From NCBI GenBank assembly GCA_015499995.1, contig JADNRV010000037.1:186001-250000 (forward strand): DNA of 64,000 nt, in the 5' to 3' direction. The stretch comes from Flammula alnicola. Its lineage: Eukaryota; Basidiomycota; Agaricomycetes; Agaricales; Strophariaceae. Shown piece after piece: positions 1 to 9,932 of the stretch. A model generated the notes under the pieces. It had not been told where the DNA came from. It searched no databases and was given only the letters and a program-made list of their open reading frames with translations. Each line of letters begins with the position of its first letter. The stretch's first letter is position 1. Both the position numbers and the translations under genes were made by a program.

Positions 1-1781
1 CGAAGCCTTTTGCCAGGGAGTAATGGCCTTAACTGTTTCTTCGACTTTTGCAGGGGCAGGAGCAGCGACAGGAGGGGGCATAGCGCGAGGAACGGGAGGC
101 AAAATACTTCCTTTGTGTACAATGAGAGAACCGCGAACAACTTCATCATTGAGATCAATGGAGAACTTTCCATCGCCGCCTATAGATAGCAGGAACTTCG
201 TGATATTGTTAGAGTACAAAGTAGAAGACTGGGTAGGCAATCGCGAAGGAAGGTCAGTGTAGCCTGCATAGTTCATTGTTAACAACATATTTACGATGGA
301 AAGACAAGGAAACGCACCTATGATGGTCACACCAGACTGGACATTGAGCTCGCCAGGACGAGTAGCCTCGCAGTTTCCTCCAGCTTCTGCAGCCAAGTCA
401 ACAATCACGGAACCTTGCTTCATTGCTGCAACCATTTCATTAGTGATCAATTTAGGTGCAGGTTGACCTGGAATCAATGCCTAAATACCGAATGCTTAAG
501 GAACGTTTCTTGCGTGAAAATAATAAAATTACCGTGGTTATGACAATATCGACGTCCTTGCACTGTTCCATGAAGAGGGCCATTTCAGCTGCGATGAATT
601 CTTTGGACATGACTTTGGCGTAGCCCCCGCCTCCCCACCTTCTTCCTGGATTTCCACTTCGATGAACTCTGCTCCCAAAGACTGTACTTGTTCTCGTGCA
701 GCCGATCGTGTATCGAATCCTCTAACAATGGCTCCTAGTCGTCTAGCCTGGATAAAATCAATGTAAATACGCGTCGTTCTCATCATAGATACTCTCGAAT
801 ACGCACAGTTGCAATAGCACTCAGTCCAGCCACACCTGCACCTATCACGAGGACTTTACAAGGAGGAATCTACGAGCCGTTAGACGGTTTGCTTTTGGAG
901 TTGCACCTCAAAACCTACTTTTCTGTAAGGAATCATTTAGTAACGGGTAGCTGTGAATCTAATGAAACCAGATGAACACACCCAGCTGCCGTAACCTGAC
1001 CAGTTAAAAATCTACCGAAATGATTGGATGCCTCTAAAACAGCTTTGTATCCAGCGATGTTTGCCATAGAACTGAAGGGGTCGCGTGAATATTGACATCC
1101 ATGACCATCACGACGATATTTACCTGAGCGCATCAAAAACCTGGGCCCGGGAGATTCTGGGTATCATGTCCATCTAGACATTTCGTGAGCATGGTCTCCT
1201 TTGCCAACTAAAGGGAGTCATACCGCAAAGGCGTTGACGTTGCGTGCAGCGAGGGTATCGACGATGGCCTTATTTTGTGCCGGGTAAAGGAATGATATAA
1301 CGGTACTTCCACCCTTCAAGAGTTCCGCCTCTTGTCCGAGTAGTGGGGGTCTAACTTTTAGCATAATGTCCGACGATTTGTATAGCTCGTCTTTGGAAAC
1401 CAACGTCGCGCCAGCTGCGGCATATTGTTCATCGAGGAACTGGGCCTCGACACCGGCATTGCGTTCAACAAGAACTTGTGCAAATCCTTTCTTGCGCAAC
1501 AATGCAGTATTTTGTGGAGTGAGGGCGACTCGGCGCTCGTTTGGGAAAAGTTCGCGAGGAACTCCGATGGTCAAAGACGAATAAGGGACGCCTGAGCCAT
1601 CTGGAGGAGGCTTTTCAGATATTATATTAGAGCCCTGCTTGTTGCGTGAAAACATCGGCATCCTGGAGATAGAAAAATTGGTCAGTCCGTTGATCATGCG
1701 GATGATGTGAGAACTGACCGGGAGATGCAAGCTAATGGCAATAGCCGACGCGATGCGACGACCTTTGGATGCGACGCTCAT
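1..1781 (-). CDS. NNT: NAD(P) transhydrogenase, mitochondrial (N-terminal part, cut by window edge)
   Basis: Proton-pumping transhydrogenase of the mitochondrial inner membrane, which passes hydride between NADH and NADP+. The start at 1781 opens a continuous frame down to about 1218 with the alanine dehydrogenase/PNT N-terminal domain ([19 protein letters not shown], then [18 protein letters not shown]). Short introns follow; downstream exons carry [20 protein letters not shown], the Rossmann segment [10 protein letters not shown] and [12 protein letters not shown], and the gene leaves the window at base 1 after an alanine/proline linker. The first 40 or so residues are basic and could be a mitochondrial presequence. 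Near 623-637 the frame breaks: the peptide ending [10 protein letters not shown] continues one frame over as [12 protein letters not shown], which one missing G/C would explain. Membrane and beta domains lie outside the window. The family call is firm; the exact N-terminus is less so. Confidence 0.93.
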
Positions 1782-2106
1782 CGCAAGTAGGGCCTTGCAG
1801 CCATGGTGGAAAGGAAAGACGAGGTGCGCTACGTGACACGGACAATTGCGTTGCAGGATGGACAGTGTGTGGCAGTTGAACCGTGTTAACGACTTTCTGG
1901 GATCTCTTCTTCGTATAGGGAGATTGCCGTGCAGACGGTCCGCCGGCCGAGCACCTCATGTGATCCCAATTACCCCACACTTGAAGTTCAATCGAGATCC
2001 GAGGTTGATGCTCTGCTCTACTAGTCCACTTATATTTATGTATGAGGGAGGACACGACTTGTCCAACTGCCAGCAACACCAGCACAAAATAAAAATAAAT
2101 GGATCA
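1782..2106. other. Intergenic, upstream of the transhydrogenase and downstream of RtcB
   Basis: About 325 bp between the transhydrogenase start and the RtcB-like stop. Open frames occur on both strands but none shows a recognisable protein; they overlap the two flanking genes. It probably holds the transhydrogenase promoter and the RtcB 3' end. Confidence 0.5.
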
Positions 2107-3811
2107 TCATTTTCTTCCTGCACCCCTCTCCCCCATTTTGTAAGTGACTACTGGCCGAAGCACAACTACACCCTTGCATACATTCTGATTTTCCATGTCT
2201 TCCACGACGCATTGCACATCTTTATATGCCTCGGGACGTTCTTCAATCAGAAGGTCTGGATCCATGCAGATAACTTCAGACCCAAGCGACGTTGTCGTAA
2301 GAGTCGACTTGTTGATCTTCGCGCCCGTGTGCATCACCTGCCGACCATACCGACGGCCTGCGCCGTGTGCCAAAGAATGCGCTATTTTAATCGATAAATC
2401 AGGTCGCACATGCAGGACGCTCTCCATTTGAGAATTTCTTACCATTGTGTTGACCGTTACCAATCGGCTGCAGTAACCACGAAAAGTCTCCACAACTGCC
2501 CGGGCAAGGTACGACACCTTTATCAGCAGGCGCGGCGCCCTTCCTGTGAACCCAGAGCTCTGAGGTCTGGCCTTCGACCGTTAGGGAATGTCGTGTAACG
2601 GAGTTGTGCGTAACATCTATAATTTTATCCAGTGAATCAGGATGAGGATGTTCGTCGTCTTCGTATCCATCTCTCAGATTTGAAGCTCCAGATAGACACC
2701 CTTTGATTCGGTGTGCGACGAGATCACGGTTGGCAACAGCCCATTTAACAGCATAATCGTGTTCAACCAGGTATTCCGCAAAATGTGGAGAATCTGACGG
2801 AATATACGGATTGAGTCGTTGGCAGTTTCGCGACCCAGTATACTAGCACCCAGTCCCCGAGACCCTGTATGAACTGGATTTCGAAAGCCGTTAGGTCGTG
2901 CAGCTATAAAGCCAATCTTGATGCCATACCTAGGAGATACAAAGCATCTTGCGCGATATTCATCGAAGCCGCAGCAGAAGCATCCACAATCCTTTCGGGG
3001 GTACAAATCTCCGCAAAGTGGTTGCCAGCTCCCACCGTGCCGAGACTGTCTTTATCAAAGTCAGAGGACCGCTCGATGCCATATTTTGCGAGCCATTCAG
3101 CTGTGGATCCCGACCATGGGTCATCGAGGCCCTTTAACAGAGATGCAAGTTTCTTGGGATTCGCTCTCGCCCGTGATGCCGACGACGACAAAGGATATAG
3201 CGCAATCCCGCATCCAACGTCAGATCCAATCAAAGCTGGGTATATGCCTTCCGCCGCAATTGCACAACCTACAAACAGTTCCAGTGGTCAATTGCATACT
3301 AACTACGAAAGAACGTAAGTACGCGCCTATTGGAAACCTGCTTCCTGGATGAAGGTCGGGCATTCCAACTGCCAGTCGTACACCAGGAAGAGTGGCTAGC
3401 CTTTGCAACTGCTTCATTGCATTGTCATCGATGAAACTGTTGGCTCTGCGAAGGGAGGATCAACTTCATGTGAGCATTGTTTATGGAATGAGGACGAGCG
3501 TACGCGATCACTCGGATGTCCTCCGAACGGGAACCGTCCCCGTCAGGCGTCGGCTTCGGAGGTCCAGTATACGGTTCGCCTTTACCTACCCAGACCTGGG
3601 TTGTAGACTCCGGGAGATCCTCATCGGGTGCAAGCGCAATTCCACCTTGGAGAAATACCGATGAAAGGCCCTTTGTGCGAAATTTATTTTTTCCCTCTCG
3701 AAGGATGAGTCCCTTCACATTCTTGCGCGAATCCGCTCCTTCTGGGAGCAACAAGGCGAATTTTCGGGAATGGTCAAAGTTGAGGGTAACGGTTAGTGCT
3801 CTAGAAGGCAT
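2107..3811 (-). CDS. RtcB-family RNA ligase-like protein
   Basis: Member of the RtcB family of 3'-phosphate RNA ligases. The start at 3811 (MPSRALTVTLNF) is the first methionine before the conserved part. In order I see GMPDLHPGSRFPIGA, IGSDVGCGIALYPL, a GTVGAGNHFAEI block, VHTGSRGLGAS (joined over a clean 56-nt intron inside LYLL/VHTG), SPHFAEYLVEHDYAVKWA, SLAHGAGRRYGR and a C-terminal RPVVTYKMGERG. The Asp/Cys of DVGCG, the His of NHF and the His of HGAGR are the known Mn2+ ligands and the guanylylated histidine, so the active site looks complete. The protein is shorter at the N-terminus than E. coli RtcB and resembles the subgroup named 'release factor H-coupled RctB family'. One missing A near 2800 breaks the frame before NPYIPSDSPHF. 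Fungi ligate tRNA with Trl1, so the role here is unknown. Confidence 0.87.
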
Positions 3812-4392
3812 CGAGCGAGATTGAAAAGGATTGAAGAAATACGGCAGATGTAACTTGACATACAAGTACCGTATCTAAATAGCCCAGATGAGAAATTCCG
3901 AGTCACTGGCCCTGGCACCGAAACCGAAACCGAGGCAGTGTTCATGGTGGATGACTGGATGGTGGTCACTGTCATGTGCGCCACCTGTGGACTTACACCT
4001 TGAAGTTACAGGCTGGTATTACGTAATTTTCTGTCAATGTGGACGTGGCACTATAAGGTGATTAAGATTGAATAATAACCGTTATTATTATTAACGCGTT
4101 AAGCTTATAGTCATATTGACTTGGTCCTTGGACAAGACTTGGACAGTGGACACAAATAGATTCAAATAGATTTCGGAAAGTTAATGACACCAATGAACAC
4201 TGCTGGTATAAATATCTGTTGCAAGTTGTATACACCACCTTCTTGCAATCAGCAGTGACACTATCCCAGGATTGCCCCGGATCCACTTGCAAGAGAACTT
4301 TAGTTTGAGTAAATATGTGGTCAACACAACACGCTGATGCTACTGACCTAATGATCCATCAAGCCTAGACACAATATACAACTAACCATTCG
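3812..4392. other. Intergenic region upstream of RtcB
   Basis: About 580 bp of AT-rich DNA between the RtcB start and the aldolase stop. No supported gene. It contains the inverted repeat at 4071-4089 listed separately and is the likely RtcB promoter. Confidence 0.5.
4071..4089. repeat. Perfect 9-bp inverted repeat
   Basis: AATAATAAC, one C, then GTTATTATT: two 9-bp arms that are exact reverse complements with a 1-nt spacer. It lies in the AT-rich spacer between RtcB and the aldolase. It could be a protein-binding palindrome or chance in AT-rich DNA. Confidence 0.5.
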
Positions 4393-5662
4393 CTAAACCT
4401 GCTTCTTGCCTGTAAGCTCTCGCTCTAGCTGGACACCAGCCTGGGTATGAGGATGAGCCCAAAGTGCCTCTGCAGTAGCAGGCTCGATCGGCGGAAGAGG
4501 TTTCCTAGTCAGCCCGCCGTATCCATACATCTTCCCCATGAGGTATTTGGTACCCGCGATTGACGCCTTTGCGATCGTATAGTCAGCCCGCGCAATTATT
4601 CCTTGGACGCGCTGAGCTTCTAGAAGTAAGGATGGGTCTTTCTTAGAGGCTTCGGCAAGCTTGAAGAGACGGATGGTAGCATTCTGTGCGGGGTAGCAAG
4701 GTTAGGAAAAGTTCTAGCCCCAGTATGCGCCGAAGATAAGGCGTGACCTACTGGGAATAGATTCGCAAGACCCGTGATAGCTCCATGGCCGTTGGCGTAT
4801 GCAGACGGCACCAAGAAATCAGTATAGCCGCCAAAAACGAGGAACGGCGCGTGTGGGTTCTTGCGAGGATGCAGAGAATTAAACGTTGGAGAGGCAATGG
4901 CATCGGCAATTCTCGTCAATTTTCCAACATTGCCGCAACTATACTTGCATTATTTCCATGCCGAAATAGCGACGATGATTTGTGAGGACATACGTGAGCT
5001 TGACGCCGCAGATATTCGGACATTCTTGGGCAAGTTCTGTGATGAGATCCGAATCGAGGTCGATGCCGCCGCTAGCGGCAGGATCTGAAGGTGGTGTAAG
5101 TCGGAGGACAAAATATTTGAGACAAAAAAATAAACGTACAGTTATAGATTATAACTGGAATGGGACTCTTCTCAGCGACCTCAACCCAGAACGCTTTCAA
5201 GGCAGCGCGGTTATTCGCCAAGGCACCCGCGAAGTAACCGCTTGCAATGACGATCGCATAATCAGCCCCCGCCGCCGCAGCTTCGCTAGTAAGTTCAATG
5301 GTCTCCCTGGTGCTCCCAGCTCCTGTCCCAGCGATGATTGGGACATGATTAAACCTGCATTATCGAGCGCTTTCCGGGCCGCATGAATAAGTTTCACCCT
5401 CTCAGAATGGGACAAGTGGATTGCCTCTCCCATGGAACCTGCAATGAGGGGCCCACTCCAGCACTTGCAACGCGGACAACATGTGCTTCAAACGGTGGTA
5501 TATCTATTGGCCAAGAGACACGTAAGATTCCGGAAGTAAGACGTTCAGGGCATGATCAATACCAGGTCCTCAGTTTCTGGCAAGAAGAAAGATGGAATGG
5601 GAGCGAAGATGCCCGCTCTCAGTGGGCGGAGATTCCATTGGGTGGTAACCGTTAGCGGCCAT
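4393..5662 (-). CDS. Dihydrodipicolinate synthase-family aldolase (frame-broken)
   Basis: Class I pyruvate-type aldolase of the DHDPS/NAL superfamily. Fungal members cleave or form 2-keto-3-deoxy sugar acids or 4-hydroxy-2-oxoglutarate; the substrate here cannot be told. The start at 5662 gives MAANGYHP. Then come GIFAPIPSFFLPETEDL, IPPFEAHVVRVASAGVG, GSMGEAIHLSHSERVKLI, PIIAGTGAGSTRETIELTS, ADYAIVIASGYFAGAL, PIPVIIYNYPGAAGG, GVKLT (the Schiff-base Lys context), AFLVFGGYTDFLVPSAYANG-type residues and a C-terminus ending ELTGKKQV. At least four single-base breaks (about 5345, 5450, 5563, 5625) interrupt the frame, each at or beside a short run of one base. Introns of normal size are also present. 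The 3' part is open to the stop at 4393-4395. The broken frame is more likely sequence error than decay. Confidence 0.82.
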
Positions 5663-6464
5663 GATATGAGAGGAGGATGTTGGAGAGGTTGGGGAGTAAA
5701 AATCATCCTCGTTCGTCGAAGAAGAGTATTTAAACGTCCACAACAACCCCTTCGGTCCGGGATGCGCGGCCCGAGACCACCGTTTGACCACCCTGACGTT
5801 GACCGGACCGTTGTCGGATCATGGTCGACGACTGGTCAAATGCTCTCCATTCTCGCATGGCTTAGCGTACCTGGTTAAGTATCTTTTATCGGAAGTACCA
5901 AGGAATCTCGATATGTCCAACTGAAAATCTAAAGCCTTCAGGCTCTCCGTCGGCTTTCATTCCCGAATTAAATCCACCATCGTAGCTCTTAGTGCGCCTA
6001 TGATTCATGAATGCGTACGAGCGGTGAAATGGTATCGCAAGAACGCTTACAGTAGCATATTGTCACGTTATAGGTTAGAAGGTCGCCCCGGAATAATGAC
6101 AAGCAAACGGAGCGCGTCTTTCCGTTGACCGAGCAGGATACAAAAAAGTTTGGCCTTCGTTGTCCAAATTCCTAAGGTTCATATCGCTGGAGTCAAAGTT
6201 CGACGACTTCATGGGCGAGACTAGACCACGGGTTTTATACCCTTGACGAAGACGAGTCACAAGTGGAGGGGACCTAAGTGTGGCGCGCGTCGTCCTGCTT
6301 CCGACGAGGATTCTCACTCGCAATCCTCAAATAATGAGATCTCACCATCTCGGTTAAACCTTTCAGACGTCGATAAATGCCAGCTCAAAAAAATATGAAT
6401 TTAGAAGAGGAACATGCCGTCCTATATCTGACGCCGGCGCGTCGCAAAGCAGAGAAGGTGATGT
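5663..6464. other. Intergenic region, no supported gene
   Basis: About 800 bp between the aldolase start and the TruB stop. The open frames inside it (for example minus-strand 6075-6323) have no recognisable motif. It should contain the aldolase promoter and the TruB 3' end; I see nothing else in it. Confidence 0.5.
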
Positions 6465-7641
6465 TCAAACAACTTCAAGACGTTGAATCACTTGCCTCTC
6501 CCACTCTGTCCATCCATCTTCGTCAACCTCACCGGCATCAGCCAGGGCTTTCTCGAAAATTTCCCATGGCACGCATTCACGGTCTCCCTCTTCCACTGGA
6601 TCAAGAACGAAACGGCCTTGTCGAGAACGCGTCAACGTCACCACATGTCCCGCAGAGTCGACAGAGTGCGCAAGGTCATGGACAATAGACCGGATATATG
6701 TTCCGCCAGAAACCTTCATCTTCAAGACAAAGGCCGTTGGATTCTGGTGATCCGGCGATGTCTCTGGTTCGTCTTTGATAGTCACGTCCTGCTGAACGCC
6801 CTTGAGTGCTGCTACCAGAGCGTCCTTCTCAATTAAAGACATCTGTTTTTCAGGCCAAGAGAAAGAATGTTCATGACCAGCCATTTCACAATCTCCAAGG
6901 AGTGAACTGTTACAGGACGAGCTTCAATTGGTCGCGGAAGAGGGATGCCTTTCCGAGCGTACTCGTATAAGGGCTTTCCGTCCATTTTTAGTGCAGAGAA
7001 GCTGGAAAGCGATTAGTATACGGAGATTGCATTACTGTTCGAGCTATCGAAGAGAGAGTGCAGATTACACACATTGGAGGTATCTGCTTTATTTCTCCTG
7101 TAAACTCGGATAGCGCGGCTTCCACTTGTTCTCTGGTAACGTGCTGCCACGGCGCAAGTCGAACGTGGGCACCTTCACTGTCATAGGTATCGGTTTCACA
7201 TCCAAGCAAACATGTCGTTTCGTATTCCTATTTATTCATTAGATTCTGCGTCAGCCTCGTCACAAAAAACTTACTTTTGTGCAATTGAGAAAATCATTCA
7301 GCTTTTTTGTGCCCTTGCCGACTCCGATAACTACGAGCGTGTCCACGAATTAGAAAAGGCCAAGAAATTCCCATCGAAAGAGTATCACCTAGAACACCAT
7401 CAGCAAGAGGGTCGAGGGTTCCACCCTGCCCAATCTTTATTGATTCGCGGCCATGTTTCCCTCGTCGTCGATCTAACTTTTTGCCTTTGATTTTCTCGAG
7501 TTTCTCCGGTTCCACGAATAGTTTTGAGCGAGCGATGAGTTGCTGTATATCGTTTACAATGGACATGCTCGTGGGCCCAGAAGGCTTTGCAATGCCGAAG
7601 AGGGCGGATACGGGAAATGTCGACAGAGAAACTTTGGGCAT
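6465..7641 (-). CDS. PUS4: tRNA pseudouridine synthase, TruB/Pus4 family
   Basis: Makes pseudouridine 55 in the T-loop of tRNAs (nuclear and mitochondrial in yeast). The start at 7641 gives [20 protein letters not shown], then [23 protein letters not shown] with the catalytic Asp, [15 protein letters not shown] across a short intron, [44 protein letters not shown] and [11 protein letters not shown]. Then [14 protein letters not shown] and a C-terminal [15 protein letters not shown]. Three introns fit GT...AG borders. Near 6888-6892 the frame breaks between [12 protein letters not shown] and [13 protein letters not shown]; one missing T on the coding strand repairs it. Length and motif order fit the family. 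Fungi usually have one such gene, so Pus4 is the natural assignment. Confidence 0.92.
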
Positions 7642-8100
7642 TTGGCGCTGGCTCGAAGTGACGCGAGGTTGTCGTTGGCCTGTTGGCTGGTATTTCCTGC
7701 GAATCGGTTGAATTCAGGGAAGAACTTTGGCGCGGGATGAAGATTCGCGTGTAAGCACAACGATCCTTGTGTCGTCAAACGTTTCCAAGAAATCTTTTGA
7801 ATTTTGAAAGGTCGATGAAGATCGAAAGTCAATGCATTTTCAGAAGGCTGCGATCGATCGGGTCACACGTGCCGTACTGCAAACTAACCCGGCAGTATCG
7901 GTCGGGCCGGCTTGCTTTTATCGCTCGCGACCACTAGGAAACTCTTGGACATCGCTGTTTAGGCACTGGGATGACATCGGGGGTAATTGATATCCCACAT
8001 GTTCGCACTCATGAATAGCTGGCTGAGTCATTCAGGAAAATTGGCGGTTAGTGGGAGCTTTTTTCTTCTCTTGGGGCTTCGATGCTCAATCCAACCCTCA
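7642..8100. other. Divergent intergenic region
   Basis: About 460 bp between the TruB start and the acyltransferase start, which are transcribed away from each other. No supported gene. It should hold both promoters. Confidence 0.5.
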
Positions 8101-9878
8101 ACATGCCAGAGCCAGTCAGGCTCCTACCTCTAGTTGGACGCTTCAGAATCGAACGAGTTCAACGGGACAAAACTCGGTATATAAACGCCTCTTGGCTTGA
8201 CAGAGCTCGGTTTCTACTGGGATAGTGTCTTCGAACGCACTGCGGATACGCTTCAACATGCAGAAGTTGGGATTGACCCTGCCAAATTCGACGAGGCTAT
8301 TAGCTCTTCAAATATATCGAGAACGTGGGCGAACCTCAAGCAACAGTTCCCGCTACTGGGCGCTCAGATAGAAGAACGAGATGCAAACTCAGTCTTTTTC
8401 GTTATTGCTGCAGAAACTTTGCAGCAATGTCGCCCAGGAGAAATAACTTTCCAGGATATTACGTCCTCGCAGGAAGCGTTGGATATCGCAAACAAAATGA
8501 TAGCCAAAGACAGACTCCTTACAAACGATCTACTGGCCCGCATCTTTATTCTTAGACGGACAGATGCACCGAATCTCTTTCATCTCTTGATTCACGTCGC
8601 TCACAGCATCACCGATGGGATGTCCAATATCACTATTATGAAAACATTCCTGGACCAAATTTGTAACCCGTCCCTTCCTCAAGTCTGGGACATAACACAG
8701 CAACTCGCATTATCAGAATCGTCGGAGAATTTGTATCCGAATCGCAAATACAGTCTTGCGAAGAGGAGATGGCGTGTAACCATTGCCAAGTCATTGCTGC
8801 TAAGAGGGCCCTGAGATTGACGGTAATCTCTATCCTTAGTCTTCTGATATTGCCGACTTACAGAAACAACGTCATTAGGGTGGTCACACACTCCCACGAA
8901 AGGTATCTCAGAAAACAGCCTACACTCCAGCAGATTCAAAGTCACTTGGTTGCATTTTCTCGCTGGAAACATCAAAGCTCATAATTTCGAATTGTCGCAA
9001 AAATCAACTGACGTTCGGAAATACATACCCTATACTTGGCCAAATCGCTCTCACTCGCCTGTTGCTGAGGCGCTACCTTCGAGGTGATATGAACGAGGAA
9101 GAGTGGGAGTTCAGGAAAAGAGAACCGATGTCGTCTGCCGGACCCCTGAATCTGAGACCATTTCTTCATGAGGAATGGATTGCGGCAGGTGGATCAACCA
9201 TGTCTGCGTCTCCATTGGTTTCTTCTTCTTCAACTTCCTTTAATGTCTTTGGGCTCTGCGTCAAAAATACGTCCTGGAATGGAGCTCCCTCCCTTCCAGA
9301 CACTCCTCTCGAGAGAAAGATTTTTCCTCCGATCCAGATCGGTTAGGGATCAAGCGAAGAACTATATGAAGCACCCACTCTTCATAGAACTCGGAGCGCT
9401 TTATCTTCCTGCAGGGTGGAAAGGGTGAGAGGAGTAGGTCTTCAATGGCGAAACGAGAAGGGTCCTCCAAAGGATTTCAGCGAGAAGCCTTTCTCCCCCG
9501 TGGAACAAGCAGCAGCAGGTCTCGTTTTCTGTAATGGTGGCTCCAGTATGGGCAACGTGGGTTTCAATAAGTCTATCCTTAACGAATCTCTGACATTTTC
9601 CCTGATAGATTGATTTTCTGCTTCCTCGCGAGTATCCTATCAGTAGGCAAGCTGGTTCGGGCGCGCCAAGCGTCCGTTTGATCAACAATTCAACAATGCT
9701 TCACTGCCGACCAACAGAACTATACTTGGGCGCATCGACGTCGCAGCAACAATTACGACTCGGCGTACACTGGGACAACAATGTCTTCGATGAGGCTATA
9801 GTAGCGGAATGGCTGGAAGAAGTCAGGAGTGCAACTGATTTTTATCTTGGACAAGGAGGTGTCCAAGCGAGGCTGTGA
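8101..9878 (+). CDS. CoA-dependent acyltransferase-like (condensation-fold) protein
   Basis: Probably a soluble acyl- or acetyltransferase of the BAHD/condensation fold. ATG at about 8105 opens MPEPVRLLPLVGRF, and a frame slip near 8195-8215 joins it to YWDSVFERTADTL. The middle exon has IFILRRTDAPNLFHLLIHV followed by HVAHSITDGMSN. This looks like the HxxxD-type centre but with spacing H-x3-H-x3-TDG, so the catalytic His needs checking. Later exons read LRLLLRRYLRGDMNEEEWEF, AGPLNLRPFLHEEW and a last exon ending with RPTELYLGAS and VHWDNNVFDEAIVAEWLEE. Another frame change occurs near 8790. It ends 54 bp from the convergent MED16 gene. I recognise the fold, not the substrate; alcohol acetyltransferase and secondary-metabolite roles are both possible. 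Confidence 0.62.
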
Positions 9879-9932
9879 AAAATATTTTAATACAAATACC
9901 CAAAGCACATATAGGATTTAAATACAGATCAA

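Noticed and set aside
1846..2397. Plus-strand frame between the transhydrogenase and RtcB
   Set aside because: Overlaps the RtcB C-terminal exon in antisense and has no recognisable protein content.
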